A stretch of 64,000 nt of DNA from Massilia alkalitolerans DSM 17462 (GTDB lineage Bacteria > Pseudomonadota > Gammaproteobacteria > Burkholderiales > Burkholderiaceae_D): NCBI RefSeq assembly GCF_000427785.1, contig NZ_ATYR01000025.1, positions 1 through 64,000 on the forward strand, in the 5' to 3' direction. The notes beneath the pieces are model-generated. The model saw only the letters and a list, made by a program, of their open reading frames with translations. It searched no databases and was not told the origin of the DNA. Made by a program: the position numbers and the translations under genes. Shown in pieces: positions 25,818 to 35,925 of this stretch (positions within the stretch are counted from its first letter, which is position 1; each line of letters opens with the position of its first letter).

Positions 25818-27176
25818 GCGGCTGAAGATCACCCCCAGCAAATCATCCGGCGTGAACTGCCCGGTGATGCTGGAGAGCTGATCCTGCGCCAGGCGCAGCT
25901 CCTCGGCGAACAGGTCGAGCGACTGGTCATCCTGCATCGCGTGCTGGCGCGCCAGCTCGAGGTGCTCGCGGGCGGCGCGCAGCGCGATCAGGTGGCGTTC
26001 GCGCGCCAGGTACAGCGACTCGCCGGTCTGCTGCCAGCCGGCGATGCGCAGCAGTTCGGCGCGCAGCAGGTCGATCCCCAGCTTCTCGTGGGCCGACAGG
26101 TACAGGTGGGTGGCGTCGGGCGACACGTCCATCGAGGGCTTGTGGCCGGACAGGTCGATCTTGTTCCAGATGCGCACCACCGGCACCCCGGCCGGGAAGG
26201 CGGCCACGATTTTCTCGTCTTCCGCGCTCGGCCCCAGGTTGGCGTCCAGCAGGTGCAGGATCACGTCGGCCTTGCCGACCTCTCCCCAGGTGCGCTCGAT
26301 GCCGATGCGTTCCACCACGTCGATGTCGTCGAGGGTGCGGATGCCGGCGGTGTCGATGATGTTGAGCGGGATGCCTTCGATCTGGATGGTCTCGGTGACC
26401 TTGTCGCGCGTGGTGCCGGCGATTGGGGTGACGATCGCGACGTCGGCGCCGGCCAGGGCGTTCAGCAGCGAGGACTTGCCCACGTTCGGCTGGCCCACCA
26501 GCACCACGTTCAGGCCTTCGCGCAGCAATGCGCCTTGCGCCGCCTGGCGGAACACGTTTTCCAGCGCCTCGATGATGCCGGCCAGCTGGCCGCGCGCGTT
26601 CGATTTTTCCAGGAAGTCGATCTCTTCCTCCGGGAAGTCCAGGGTCGCCTCGACCAGCATGCGCAGATTGATGGTCTGGTCGACCAGCCCGTGCACCACC
26701 TGGGAAAAAGCGCCCGACAGCGACTGCGAGGCGGACTTCGCCGCGGCTTCGGTGGAGGCGTCGATCAGGTCGGCCACGGCCTCGGCCTGGGCGAGGTCGA
26801 GCTTGTCGTTCAGGAAGGCGCGGCGGGTGAACTCGCCCGGCTCGGCCAGGCGCAGGCCGTGTCTGGCGCCGGCTTCGAGCACGCGGGCAAGCAGCATCTG
26901 CAGCACCACCGGGCCGCCGTGGCCCTGCAGTTCGAGCACGTCTTCGCCGGTATAGGAATGCGGGCCCTTGAAGTACAGGGCCAGGCCTTCGTCGATCACG
27001 TCGCCGTTGGCGGCCTTGAACGGAATGTAGGTGGCGTGGCGCGGATTGAGCTTCACGCCGGGGAACAGGGCGTCGATCAGCGCCTGCAGCGACTTGCCGG
27101 AGGCGCGCACGACGCCGATGCCGCCGCGGCCGGGGGCGGTGGCGATGGCGGCGATGGGGGAGGTGTCGAGTTTCAT
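25800..27176 (-). CDS. mnmE: tRNA modification GTPase MnmE (TrmE)
   Basis: A 458-aa GTPase that, with MnmG, installs the carboxymethylaminomethyl group on U34 of tRNAs. The N-terminal folate-binding domain (DTSPIAAIATAPGRGGIGVVR) is followed by a helical domain with an inserted Ras-like G domain: GQPNVGKSSLLNAL (about 228-241), DTAGIR (about 275) and NKIDLSG. The C-terminal CIGK end carries the functional cysteine. Length is normal. It is separated from yidC by a strong terminator, so it is transcribed on its own. The lower-GC operon follows it directly on the same strand, without an obvious terminator in the 83-bp gap. Confidence 0.98.
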   Translation of the reverse strand: MKLDTSPIAAIATAPGRGGIGVVRASGKSLQALIDALFPGVKLNPRHATYIPFKAANGDVIDEGLALYFKGPHSYTGEDVLELQGHGGPVVLQMLLARVLEAGARHGLRLAEPGEFTRRAFLNDKLDLAQAEAVADLIDASTEAAAKSASQSLSGAFSQVVHGLVDQTINLRMLVEATLDFPEEEIDFLEKSNARGQLAGIIEALENVFRQAAQGALLREGLNVVLVGQPNVGKSSLLNALAGADVAIVTPIAGTTRDKVTETIQIEGIPLNIIDTAGIRTLDDIDVVERIGIERTWGEVGKADVILHLLDANLGPSAEDEKIVAAFPAGVPVVRIWNKIDLSGHKPSMDVSPDATHLYLSAHEKLGIDLLRAELLRIAGWQQTGESLYLARERHLIALRAAREHLELARQHAMQDDQSLDLFAEELRLAQDQLSSITGQFTPDDLLGVIFSRFCIGK

Positions 27177-27202
27177 GGAGGGGATTGTAAGGGATACGGA
27201 AA

Positions 27203-27230
27203 AGAAAAAGCCCGCGCAAGCGCGGGCTTT
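27203..27230 (-). terminator. Rho-independent terminator of the rpmH-yidC operon
   Basis: Minus strand: aaagcccgcgc, loop ttgc, gcgcgggcttt, then a T-rich tail (tttcttttc). It lies about 19 bp past the yidC stop and before mnmE. Confidence 0.85.
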
Positions 27231-27248
27231 CCACTAAAACCAGGCCGC

Positions 27249-28925
27249 TTACTTCGCCGCGCCGGTCTCGAACTTCTTGGTGATCACCCACTGCTGCGCG
27301 ATCGACAGGATGTTGTTGACCACCCAGTACAGCACCAGTCCCGACGGGAAGAAGAAGAACACCACCGAGAATGCCAGCGGCATGAACAGCATCATCTTGG
27401 CCTGCACCGGGTCGGTCGGCTGCGGGTTCAGCTTGGTGGTGATGTACATCGACACCGCGTAGATGACCGGCAGGATGAAGTACGGGTCCGGGCGGGTCAG
27501 GTCGTCGATCCACAGGATCCACGGCGCGCCGCGCATCTCGACCGATGCCTGCAGCACCCAGTACAGGGCGAAGAAGACCGGCATCTGCACCAGGATCGGC
27601 AGGCAGCCGCCCAGCGGGTTGATCTTCTCGGTCTTGTACAGCTCCATGGTGGCCTGCTGCATCTTCTGCGGGTCGTTCTTGTAGCGCTCGCGGATCGCCT
27701 GCATCTTCGGCGTCACCACGCGCATCTTGGCCATGCTGCGGTAGCCGGCCGCCGACAGCGGGAAGAAGGCCAGCTTGATCAGCACGGTCAGCGCGACGAT
27801 GGTCCAGCCCCAGTTACCCAGCAGCGAGTGCAGGTGGGTCATCACCCAGAAGATCGGCTTGGCGATAATGGTCAGCATGCCGTAGTCCTTGACCAGTTCC
27901 AGGCCAGGGGCGATGGTTTCCAGGGTCTGCTCGTCCTGCGGGCCCGAGTACAGGCGGGTGTCGTTCGACACGGTCGCGCCCGGCGCCACGGTGCCCAGCG
28001 GCTGGATGGTGCCGATGGCGTACAGGTTGGTCGCGATCTTCTTGGTGAAGATCTCGCGCTGCGCCTTGTCGGCCGGGATGAAGGCCGAGACGAAGAAGTG
28101 CTGCGAGATCGCGACCCAGCCGTTGTTGGCCTTGCTTGCGTGATCGGCCTTGCCCTTCTCGATGTCTTCGAAGGTCAGCTTCTGGTACTTGTCTTCCTGG
28201 GTGTACAGGGTCGGGCCGGTGTAGCTCGGCATGAACCAGGAATCGGTCGCCGGTTTGTTGCCGTCGTGCTGCAGCTGCAGGTACAGCGACGGCTGCACCG
28301 GCGCGGCGGTCAGGTTGGTGACGTCATGGCGGATGCCGATGACGTAGTCGCCCTTGCGGAAGGTGAAGGTCTTGGTCAGGCGCACGCCGCCCTGCTCCGC
28401 ATCCATCACCAGCTGCACGGTGCCGTCGGCGCCGCGCGTGAGCGGACGGGCCACGAACGGGGTCGCGTGGTTCGGCATCACGCCGGCCGGGGTCGAGCCG
28501 ACCAGGCCGGTCTGGCCCAGGTAGACGCTGTTGCCGCCCACGTTGAACAGCACCTTGTTCTTGGTCTTGTCGATTTCGTCGGCGAACTTCAGCAGCTCGA
28601 GGCGCTTGATGACGCCGCCGAGGGTGTCGATGTCGGCCTTCACCACGTCGGTGGTGATGGTGATGCGCTGGGTCGACGGCGCAGCCGGAGCGGCGCCCGG
28701 GACACCGGCCGGGCTGGCACCCGGCCCGCCCGGCACGGCGGTGGCGCCCGGCTGCGGGGCGGCCGGCACGTCGCTCGGCTTGGTTTGCTGCTGCGCAACC
28801 TGGGCGGTCGGCGGCGCCGGCGAGAACAGCGACTGTTTACCGTTGGCCACCATCCAGTTGTTCCAGAGAACAATCAGGGAAATGGCGAACACGATCCACA
28901 GGACGGTACGTTTATTGAGTTCCAT
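27249..28925 (-). CDS. yidC: membrane protein insertase YidC
   Basis: A 558-aa insertase that places proteins in the inner membrane alone or with SecYEG. It has the Gram-negative plan: an N-terminal membrane anchor, an Ala/Pro-rich linker (about 40-85), a large periplasmic P1 domain (to about residue 340) and a C-terminal five-helix insertase core (WGWTIVALTVLIKLAFFPLSA; conserved Arg region YRSMAKMRVV; GGCLPILVQMPVFFALYWVL). It is 10 bp after yidD in the conserved rpmH-rnpA-yidD-yidC order. Confidence 0.98.
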   Translation of the reverse strand: MELNKRTVLWIVFAISLIVLWNNWMVANGKQSLFSPAPPTAQVAQQQTKPSDVPAAPQPGATAVPGGPGASPAGVPGAAPAAPSTQRITITTDVVKADIDTLGGVIKRLELLKFADEIDKTKNKVLFNVGGNSVYLGQTGLVGSTPAGVMPNHATPFVARPLTRGADGTVQLVMDAEQGGVRLTKTFTFRKGDYVIGIRHDVTNLTAAPVQPSLYLQLQHDGNKPATDSWFMPSYTGPTLYTQEDKYQKLTFEDIEKGKADHASKANNGWVAISQHFFVSAFIPADKAQREIFTKKIATNLYAIGTIQPLGTVAPGATVSNDTRLYSGPQDEQTLETIAPGLELVKDYGMLTIIAKPIFWVMTHLHSLLGNWGWTIVALTVLIKLAFFPLSAAGYRSMAKMRVVTPKMQAIRERYKNDPQKMQQATMELYKTEKINPLGGCLPILVQMPVFFALYWVLQASVEMRGAPWILWIDDLTRPDPYFILPVIYAVSMYITTKLNPQPTDPVQAKMMLFMPLAFSVVFFFFPSGLVLYWVVNNILSIAQQWVITKKFETGAAK

Positions 28926-28935
28926 TGGAGTCTAG

Positions 28936-29205
28936 TCAGGAGTGGTTACAACCGCGAGCGGCTGGTGGAGGTTGCTGGTCCTTGGCCTCGCGCGCCGGCG
29001 GGACGAAGTCGACGCCGCCCGGATTCCACGGATGGCAGCGGCACACGCGGCGCGCGGCCAGCAGCGAGCCGCGGGCGGCGCCGTGCACGCGCAGCGCTTC
29101 GATCGCGTAATTGGAGCAGGTCGGGTAAAAACGGCACTTCTGCCCGAGCAACGGGGACAGCAGCAGCTGGTAGCCGCGAAGGAACCAGACCAGCAGCGTC
29201 TTCAT
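28936..29205 (-). CDS. yidD: membrane protein insertion efficiency factor YidD
   Basis: An 89-aa small protein with the family signature: YQLLLSPLLGQKCRFYPTCSNYA and CRCHPWNPGGVD. It is peripheral on the inner membrane and helps YidC-dependent insertion. The ATG overlaps the rnpA stop by 4 bp. A C-terminal tail after GGVD is not conserved. Confidence 0.95.
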   Translation of the reverse strand: MKTLLVWFLRGYQLLLSPLLGQKCRFYPTCSNYAIEALRVHGAARGSLLAARRVCRCHPWNPGGVDFVPPAREAKDQQPPPAARGCNHS

Positions 29206-29600
29206 GATGTCGGCGAGGGCGCCGGACGGCGCGGGCGCTGGGAGGCGAACAGGCGGGTGAGCTCGGCGCGCAGCTCGGCCTTCAGGGCGCGCGTGGTGGC
29301 CGGCCCGTCCTTGCCGTTCACCGGCCGGGATAAACGCACGATGCAGTCGAAGGGCTGCAGCTGGCTGGTGCGGAACAGCTCGCGCGTGACGCGCTTGATC
29401 GTATTGCGGGTGACGGCGCGCGGCGCGAAACGCTTGGCCGCAACGACGCCCAGCCGCGCATGCGGCAGGCCGTTGGGTCGGGTGTAGAGCACGAAATGCG
29501 CGGATTTTTGCGCCGGGCGCAAACGAAAAACGGATGAAAACTCATCCGTTTTAACGATACGCCGAACGCGCGCGAAGTCGTGCGAACCTTCGCCTGTCAT
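29202..29600 (-). CDS. rnpA: ribonuclease P protein component
   Basis: A 132-aa protein subunit of RNase P, which trims tRNA 5' leaders with the M1 RNA. Recognised by FSSVFRLRPAQKSAHFVLY, RLGVVAAKRFAPRAVTRNTIKRVTRELFR (the RNR region) and a basic C-terminus. ATG at 29600 is preferred; the preceding in-frame GTG is not needed. It lies 30 bp after rpmH. Confidence 0.95.
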   Translation of the reverse strand: MTGEGSHDFARVRRIVKTDEFSSVFRLRPAQKSAHFVLYTRPNGLPHARLGVVAAKRFAPRAVTRNTIKRVTRELFRTSQLQPFDCIVRLSRPVNGKDGPATTRALKAELRAELTRLFASQRPRRPAPSPTS

Positions 29601-29630
29601 CACCGACCGCGTCGATCTGGTCTAAAAAAC

Positions 29631-29765
29631 TTAGACAGCCAGGCGCTTGCGGCCCTTGGCGCGGCGTGCGTTCAGGACTTGACGGCCACCACGGGTAGCC
29701 ATACGTGCGCGGAAGCCGTGCGTGCGCTTGCGACGGACGACGGAAGGTTGGTAAGTACGTTTCAT
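29631..29765 (-). CDS. rpmH: 50S ribosomal protein L34
   Basis: A 44-aa very basic protein beginning MKRTYQPSVVRRKRTHGFR and ending RAKGRKRLAV, the standard L34 sequence. It opens the rpmH-rnpA-yidD-yidC operon. A promoter with a consensus -35 lies about 180 bp upstream. Confidence 0.98.
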   Translation of the reverse strand: MKRTYQPSVVRRKRTHGFRARMATRGGRQVLNARRAKGRKRLAV

Positions 29766-29946
29766 GGTGGTCTCGCTTAAAGCAAAAGAAAGTGCAAAAT
29801 CGGGTCTGACGTCGTGTCAGGATTCGTCGCCGATGACAGTTCGCAGATGGTTAAGCCAGCGTCACGCCTCAGCAGATACTCGTTTCGCCTACGCAGCCTC
29901 ATGCTGATTTATCAGCCTGACAGGGTGCACGGACGGGGAACCCTGA

Positions 29947-29976
29947 ATTAGACTCGATTTCCAGTCCAGCTGTCAA
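29947..29976 (-). promoter_or_regulatory. rpmH operon promoter
   Basis: Minus strand: -35 TTGACA (29971-29976), an 18-bp spacer, -10 TCTAAT (29947-29952). This gives a 5' UTR of roughly 175 nt before rpmH. Confidence 0.65.
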
Positions 29977-30132
29977 GAACGCTGTTGTTTCCTGATGAGC
30001 AGCTGCCCGTACATACTGTCGCGCCGGCACTGCTGCGTAAACCTTGGTTTCGGTTGAAAATAGTGGGCCCAACCTGTGGATAACTTCGGCCGAGACAGGT
30101 AAAATAGCGTGTTACGTATCAATTAGCGAAGT
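29977..30132. other. rpmH-dnaA intergenic region, candidate oriC
   Basis: The gap between divergent rpmH and dnaA (29766-30132) is AT-richer than its surroundings and in many Betaproteobacteria is part of oriC. I see only one perfect DnaA box (30075-30083) and no cluster, so the full origin may use degenerate boxes or lie partly elsewhere. No gene is present. Confidence 0.5.
30075..30105 (+). promoter_or_regulatory. DnaA box overlapping the dnaA promoter
   Basis: TGTGGATAA (30075-30083) is the exact complement of the high-affinity DnaA box TTATCCACA. The hexamer TGGATA inside it, a 17-bp spacer and TAAAAT (30100-30105) make a plausible promoter whose -35 is covered by the box. This would allow DnaA to repress its own gene, as known in other bacteria. 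Transcription would start near 30112, about 20 bp before the ATG. Confidence 0.6.
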
Positions 30133-31533
30133 ATGGAAAATTTTTGGCAGACCTGTTCCGCGCAGCTGGAACTCGAGCTGACGCCGCAGCAATACAGTGC
30201 GTGGATCAAATCGCTGGTCGTCCTCGATTACGAGGACGGCAAGCTGCGCATCGCCGCGCCGAACCGGTTCAAGCTCGACTGGGTCAAGACCCAGTTCGCC
30301 ACGCGCATCACCGAACTCGCCTGCCAGTACTGGGAAGCGCCGGTGGAAGTGCAGTTCGTGCTCGACCCGAAGAACAACCCGGCCAGGAAGCCGGCGGGTC
30401 CTGCCGCGACGACAGGCGGCGCGGCCAACTTCGACGCGCCGCGCCAGCCGGAACAGCAGCAAGCGCAGCCGTCCCAGGGCAACGTGAACATCGCCAACTC
30501 GCCCAAGCGCGAGCAGAGCCGCATCAACACCGACCTGACTTTTGAGAGCTTCGTCACCGGTAAGGCCAACCAGCTGGCGCGCGCCGCCGCGATCCAGGTC
30601 GCCAACAACCCGGGCGTCTCGTACAACCCGCTGTTCTTCTACGGCGGCGTGGGCCTCGGTAAGACCCACCTGATCCACGCGATCGGCAACCAGGTCATGG
30701 CCGACAACCCGAACGCGCGCATCCGCTACATCCACGCCGAGCAGTACGTGCGCGACGTCGTCACCGCCTATCAACGCAAAGGCTTCGACGACTTCAAGCA
30801 CTACTACCATTCGCTCGACATGTTGCTGATCGACGATATCCAGTTCTTCGGCGGCAAGAGCCGCACGCAGGAAGAGTTCTTCTATGCGTTCGAAGCGCTG
30901 ATCGCCGCCAAGAAGCAGATCATCATCACCTCGGATACCTATCCGAAGGAGATCACCGGCATGGACGACCGCCTGATCTCGCGCTTCGACTCCGGCCTGA
31001 CGGTGGCGATCGAGCCGCCCGAGCTGGAAATGCGCGTGGCGATCCTGCTGAAGAAGGCGCAGTCCGAGAACGTCACCCTGTCGGACGACGTCGCGTTCTT
31101 CGTGGCCAAGCACCTGCGCTCCAACGTGCGCGAGCTGGAAGGCGCGCTGCGCAAGATCCTGGCCTACTCGCGCTTCCACGGCAAGGACATCACCATCGAC
31201 GTGGTGAAGGAAGCCCTGAAAGACCTGCTGTCGGTGCAGAACCGCCAGATCTCGGTGGAGAACATCCAGAAGACGGTGGCGGACTTCTTCAACATCAAGG
31301 TGGCGGACATGTACTCCAAGCGCCGCCCGGCGAACATCGCCCGCCCGCGCCAGATCGCCATGTACCTGGCCAAGGAACTGACCCAGAAGAGCCTGCCGGA
31401 GATCGGCGAGCTGTTCGGCGGCCGCGACCATACCACCGTGCTGCACGCGGTCCGCAAGATCGCCCAGGACCGCCAGAAGAACGCCGAGTGCAACCACGAG
31501 CTGCACGTGCTGGAGCAGACGCTGAAGGGATAA
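30133..31533 (+). CDS. dnaA: chromosomal replication initiator DnaA
   Basis: A 466-aa initiator that opens oriC. Domain I (about 1-80) is followed by a Pro/Gln-rich domain II linker (about 85-130) and an AAA+ domain III with Walker A GGVGLGKT (about 171-178), Walker B LLIDDIQFF and sensor II. Domain IV has the DnaA-box-binding helix-turn-helix with RDHTTVLHAVRKI. Length is normal. The start is shown by MENFWQTCSAQLELELTPQQ. Confidence 0.99.
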   Translation: MENFWQTCSAQLELELTPQQYSAWIKSLVVLDYEDGKLRIAAPNRFKLDWVKTQFATRITELACQYWEAPVEVQFVLDPKNNPARKPAGPAATTGGAANFDAPRQPEQQQAQPSQGNVNIANSPKREQSRINTDLTFESFVTGKANQLARAAAIQVANNPGVSYNPLFFYGGVGLGKTHLIHAIGNQVMADNPNARIRYIHAEQYVRDVVTAYQRKGFDDFKHYYHSLDMLLIDDIQFFGGKSRTQEEFFYAFEALIAAKKQIIITSDTYPKEITGMDDRLISRFDSGLTVAIEPPELEMRVAILLKKAQSENVTLSDDVAFFVAKHLRSNVRELEGALRKILAYSRFHGKDITIDVVKEALKDLLSVQNRQISVENIQKTVADFFNIKVADMYSKRRPANIARPRQIAMYLAKELTQKSLPEIGELFGGRDHTTVLHAVRKIAQDRQKNAECNHELHVLEQTLKG

Positions 31534-31534
31534 A

Positions 31535-31645
31535 TGTAGGGTGGGCGGGTCTCCCGCCCACGCGTTCAACCAGCAGGTGATTAAACACGGTGCGACTGTT
31601 CAAGAAATAGTTGGACGCGTGGGCGGGGAACCCGCCCACCCTACA
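31535..31645. repeat. paired REP-like palindromes between dnaA and dnaN
   Basis: Left unit GTAGGGTGGGCGGGTCTCCC continues to CGCCCACGCGTTCAACC. The right unit is its near-perfect inverted copy (read backwards GTAGGGTGGGCGGGTTCCCC...ACGCGTCCAAC). The two are separated by about 40 bp, and each is self-complementary, so a large cruciform is possible. It starts 2 bp after the dnaA stop. Same family as 14485-14596 and 42315-42347. Confidence 0.88.
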
Positions 31646-31698
31646 AAAAACAGTCGCCGCCCCAATATTCGGAGAGGTTTGTGTTATCTCCCGGCAAT

Positions 31699-31727
31699 TG
31701 GCAAAATAGTGTTAGAGCAATAAATAA
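31699..31727 (+). promoter_or_regulatory. dnaN promoter
   Basis: TTGGCA (31699-31704), a 17-bp spacer, TAAATA (31722-31727), 24 bp before the dnaN start. It lies in the AT-rich stretch after the repeat, so dnaN can be expressed independently of dnaA. Confidence 0.6.
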
Positions 31728-31750
31728 TTAATACTTAACTGAGGATATCT

Positions 31751-32857
31751 ATGCAACTGGTCAAAACCACCCGAGACACGCTTCTCCGGCCACTGCAGAT
31801 CGTGAGCGGTATTGTCGAGCGTCGGCACACTATGCCGATTCTGGCCAATATCCTCATTCGCAAGGACGGCGAAAGCGTCTCGTTCCTCTCGACCGACACC
31901 GAAGTCCAGATCACCACGCTTGCCAACATCGGTTCGGGCGACGACGTGACCGGCACCACGGTGGCGGCGCGCAAGCTGCTGGACATCCTGCGCGCGCTGC
32001 CGGAGTCGGGCGACGTCACCATGACCCTGCAAAACAAGCGCCTGGCCGTCCAGAGCGGCAAGTCGCGCTTCGCCCTGCAGACCCTGGCCGCGGAAGAATT
32101 CCCGACCGTGTCGGTGGCCGACAGCTACAACGCCAGCGTCACCCTGCCGCAGAAGACGCTGAAGCACCTGTTCAACATGGTGCACTTCGCGATGGCCCAG
32201 CAGGACATCCGCTACTACCTGAACGGCCTGCTGCTGGTGCTGGACGGGAACAACATCATCGCCGTGGCGACCGACGGCCACCGCCTGGCCTTCTGCCAGG
32301 TGGCCACCGAGCAGGCTTTCGAGCGCCAGGAAGTGATCATCCCGCGCAAGACCATCATCGAACTGCAGCGCCTGCTGGAAGAAAGCGATGAAGAGGTGCG
32401 CCTGGATATCGCCGCCTCGCAGGTGAAGCTGACCTTCGCCGACATCGAGCTGGTCTCGAAGCTGGTTGAGGGCAAGTTCCCTGACTACACCCGCGTGATC
32501 CCGAAGGGCTACAAGAACGAGTTCACGATCGGCCGCGATGAGCTGCTGCGTTCGCTGCAGCGCGCCGCGATCATGACCAGCGACAAGTTCAAAGGCGTGC
32601 GCTGCATCATCGAGCCGGGCGTCATGAAGATCAGCTCGACCAACGCCGACCAGGAAGAGGCGGTGGAAGAACTCGAGATCGACTACGGCGGCGACACCAT
32701 CGACATCGGTTTCAACGTGACCTACCTGCTCGACGTGCTGAACAACCTGAAGTGCGACCAGGTGAACATCGCGCTGGGCGATTCGAACTCGTCGGCGCTG
32801 ATCTCGATTCCCGAGAATGGCGACTTCAAGTATGTCGTCATGCCGATGCGGATTTGA
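31751..32857 (+). CDS. dnaN: DNA polymerase III beta subunit (sliding clamp)
   Basis: A 368-aa clamp subunit; dimers form a ring round DNA and tether the polymerase. Three repeated clamp domains are evident; the start MQLVKTTRDTLLRPLQIVSGIVERRHTMPIL and the end YVVMPMRI are typical. A ribosome binding site (gagg) precedes the ATG. Normal length. Confidence 0.98.
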   Translation: MQLVKTTRDTLLRPLQIVSGIVERRHTMPILANILIRKDGESVSFLSTDTEVQITTLANIGSGDDVTGTTVAARKLLDILRALPESGDVTMTLQNKRLAVQSGKSRFALQTLAAEEFPTVSVADSYNASVTLPQKTLKHLFNMVHFAMAQQDIRYYLNGLLLVLDGNNIIAVATDGHRLAFCQVATEQAFERQEVIIPRKTIIELQRLLEESDEEVRLDIAASQVKLTFADIELVSKLVEGKFPDYTRVIPKGYKNEFTIGRDELLRSLQRAAIMTSDKFKGVRCIIEPGVMKISSTNADQEEAVEELEIDYGGDTIDIGFNVTYLLDVLNNLKCDQVNIALGDSNSSALISIPENGDFKYVVMPMRI

Positions 32858-32903
32858 TCAGTCAGCAAATCGTTGGCCCGCGATTAAGGAAGTAGCCTTA
32901 ACC

Positions 32904-32981
32904 CGTCGTTCCGGCGCAGGCCGGAACCCAAGTTTGCGTGAACACTGGCGAACTTGGATCCCGGCCTGCGCCGGGATGACG
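32904..32981. repeat. inverted repeat between dnaN and gyrB
   Basis: The left arm cgtcgttccggcgcaggccggaacccaagttt pairs with the right arm, which read backwards is cgtcatcccggcgcaggccgggatccaagttc, about 27 of 32 positions alike by eye. Each arm also holds its own small hairpin (ccggcgcaggccgg). It is a dispersed type of intergenic palindrome distinct from the GTAGGGTGG family. Confidence 0.8.
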
Positions 32982-33043
32982 ATTCAAGCTGCAGCTCTTA
33001 AAAGAATGCAGCCTTGAATCACCCGTTTTATAGAAAGCAGTCC

Positions 33044-35545
<2,502 letters not shown>

Positions 35546-35564
35546 GCGTTCTGTGCTCCAAGCT

Positions 35565-35597
35565 AAAACGGCCTCGTACTTGTACGAGGCCGTTTTT
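35565..35597 (+). terminator. Rho-independent terminator after gyrB
   Basis: The long perfect stem aaaacggcctcgtac / gtacgaggccgtttt, with a 2-4 base loop and a T-rich tail, lies 19 bp past the gyrB stop. The flanking A and T runs make it bidirectional, which suits the convergent gene on the other strand. Confidence 0.9.
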
Positions 35598-35623
35598 ATT
35601 CCGGCGTCTATTGGTGACGGTGA

Positions 35624-35911
35624 CTACTCGATTTGTTCCTCGAACTCGTTCAGGCGCTTCAGGACCGCCTGGTTCTTGGCGTACTTGCGCTTCAACTGCT
35701 GGAGCTTCCTGTCAGTGCCCGTGCAGAGCTTGCGGATTTCGCGCTCGACTTCCTTCATGCGCTGCTCGTCTGGCGGGTCGGGGATCTCGCCGCGGAAGTG
35801 GTCGCAGCCTTCACGCTGTTCCACATACTTGGCGACATCGGCAGGAAGCCGGACTTCTGCTGCGATTGGTGAACCGAGACCCAAACAAAGTATGGCAAGT
35901 TCGAGCTTCAT
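35624..35911 (-). CDS. small secreted protein, unknown function
   Basis: A 95-aa protein with a signal peptide (about MKLELAILCLGLGSPIAA) and a short mature part. This is charged and helical with two cysteines (CDHFRGEIPDPPDEQRM, KLCTGTDRKLQQLKRKY). It resembles short periplasmic proteins in related bacteria, with no known function. An earlier in-frame Met (35923) would add four residues. It lies 14 bp beyond the MFS gene and may be co-transcribed. Confidence 0.6.
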   Translation of the reverse strand: MKLELAILCLGLGSPIAAEVRLPADVAKYVEQREGCDHFRGEIPDPPDEQRMKEVEREIRKLCTGTDRKLQQLKRKYAKNQAVLKRLNEFEEQIE

Positions 35912-35925
35912 CGTTAGACGCATCT

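Noticed and set aside
27203..27230. Hairpin upstream of mnmE as an mnmE regulatory element
   Set aside because: Its T-run lies on the side expected for termination of yidC transcription, so it is an ordinary terminator.
25941..29207. 1088-codon plus-strand open frame across mnmE, yidC and yidD
   Set aside because: Composition is His/Gln/Arg-rich without domain likeness; it is the complement of three well-known genes.
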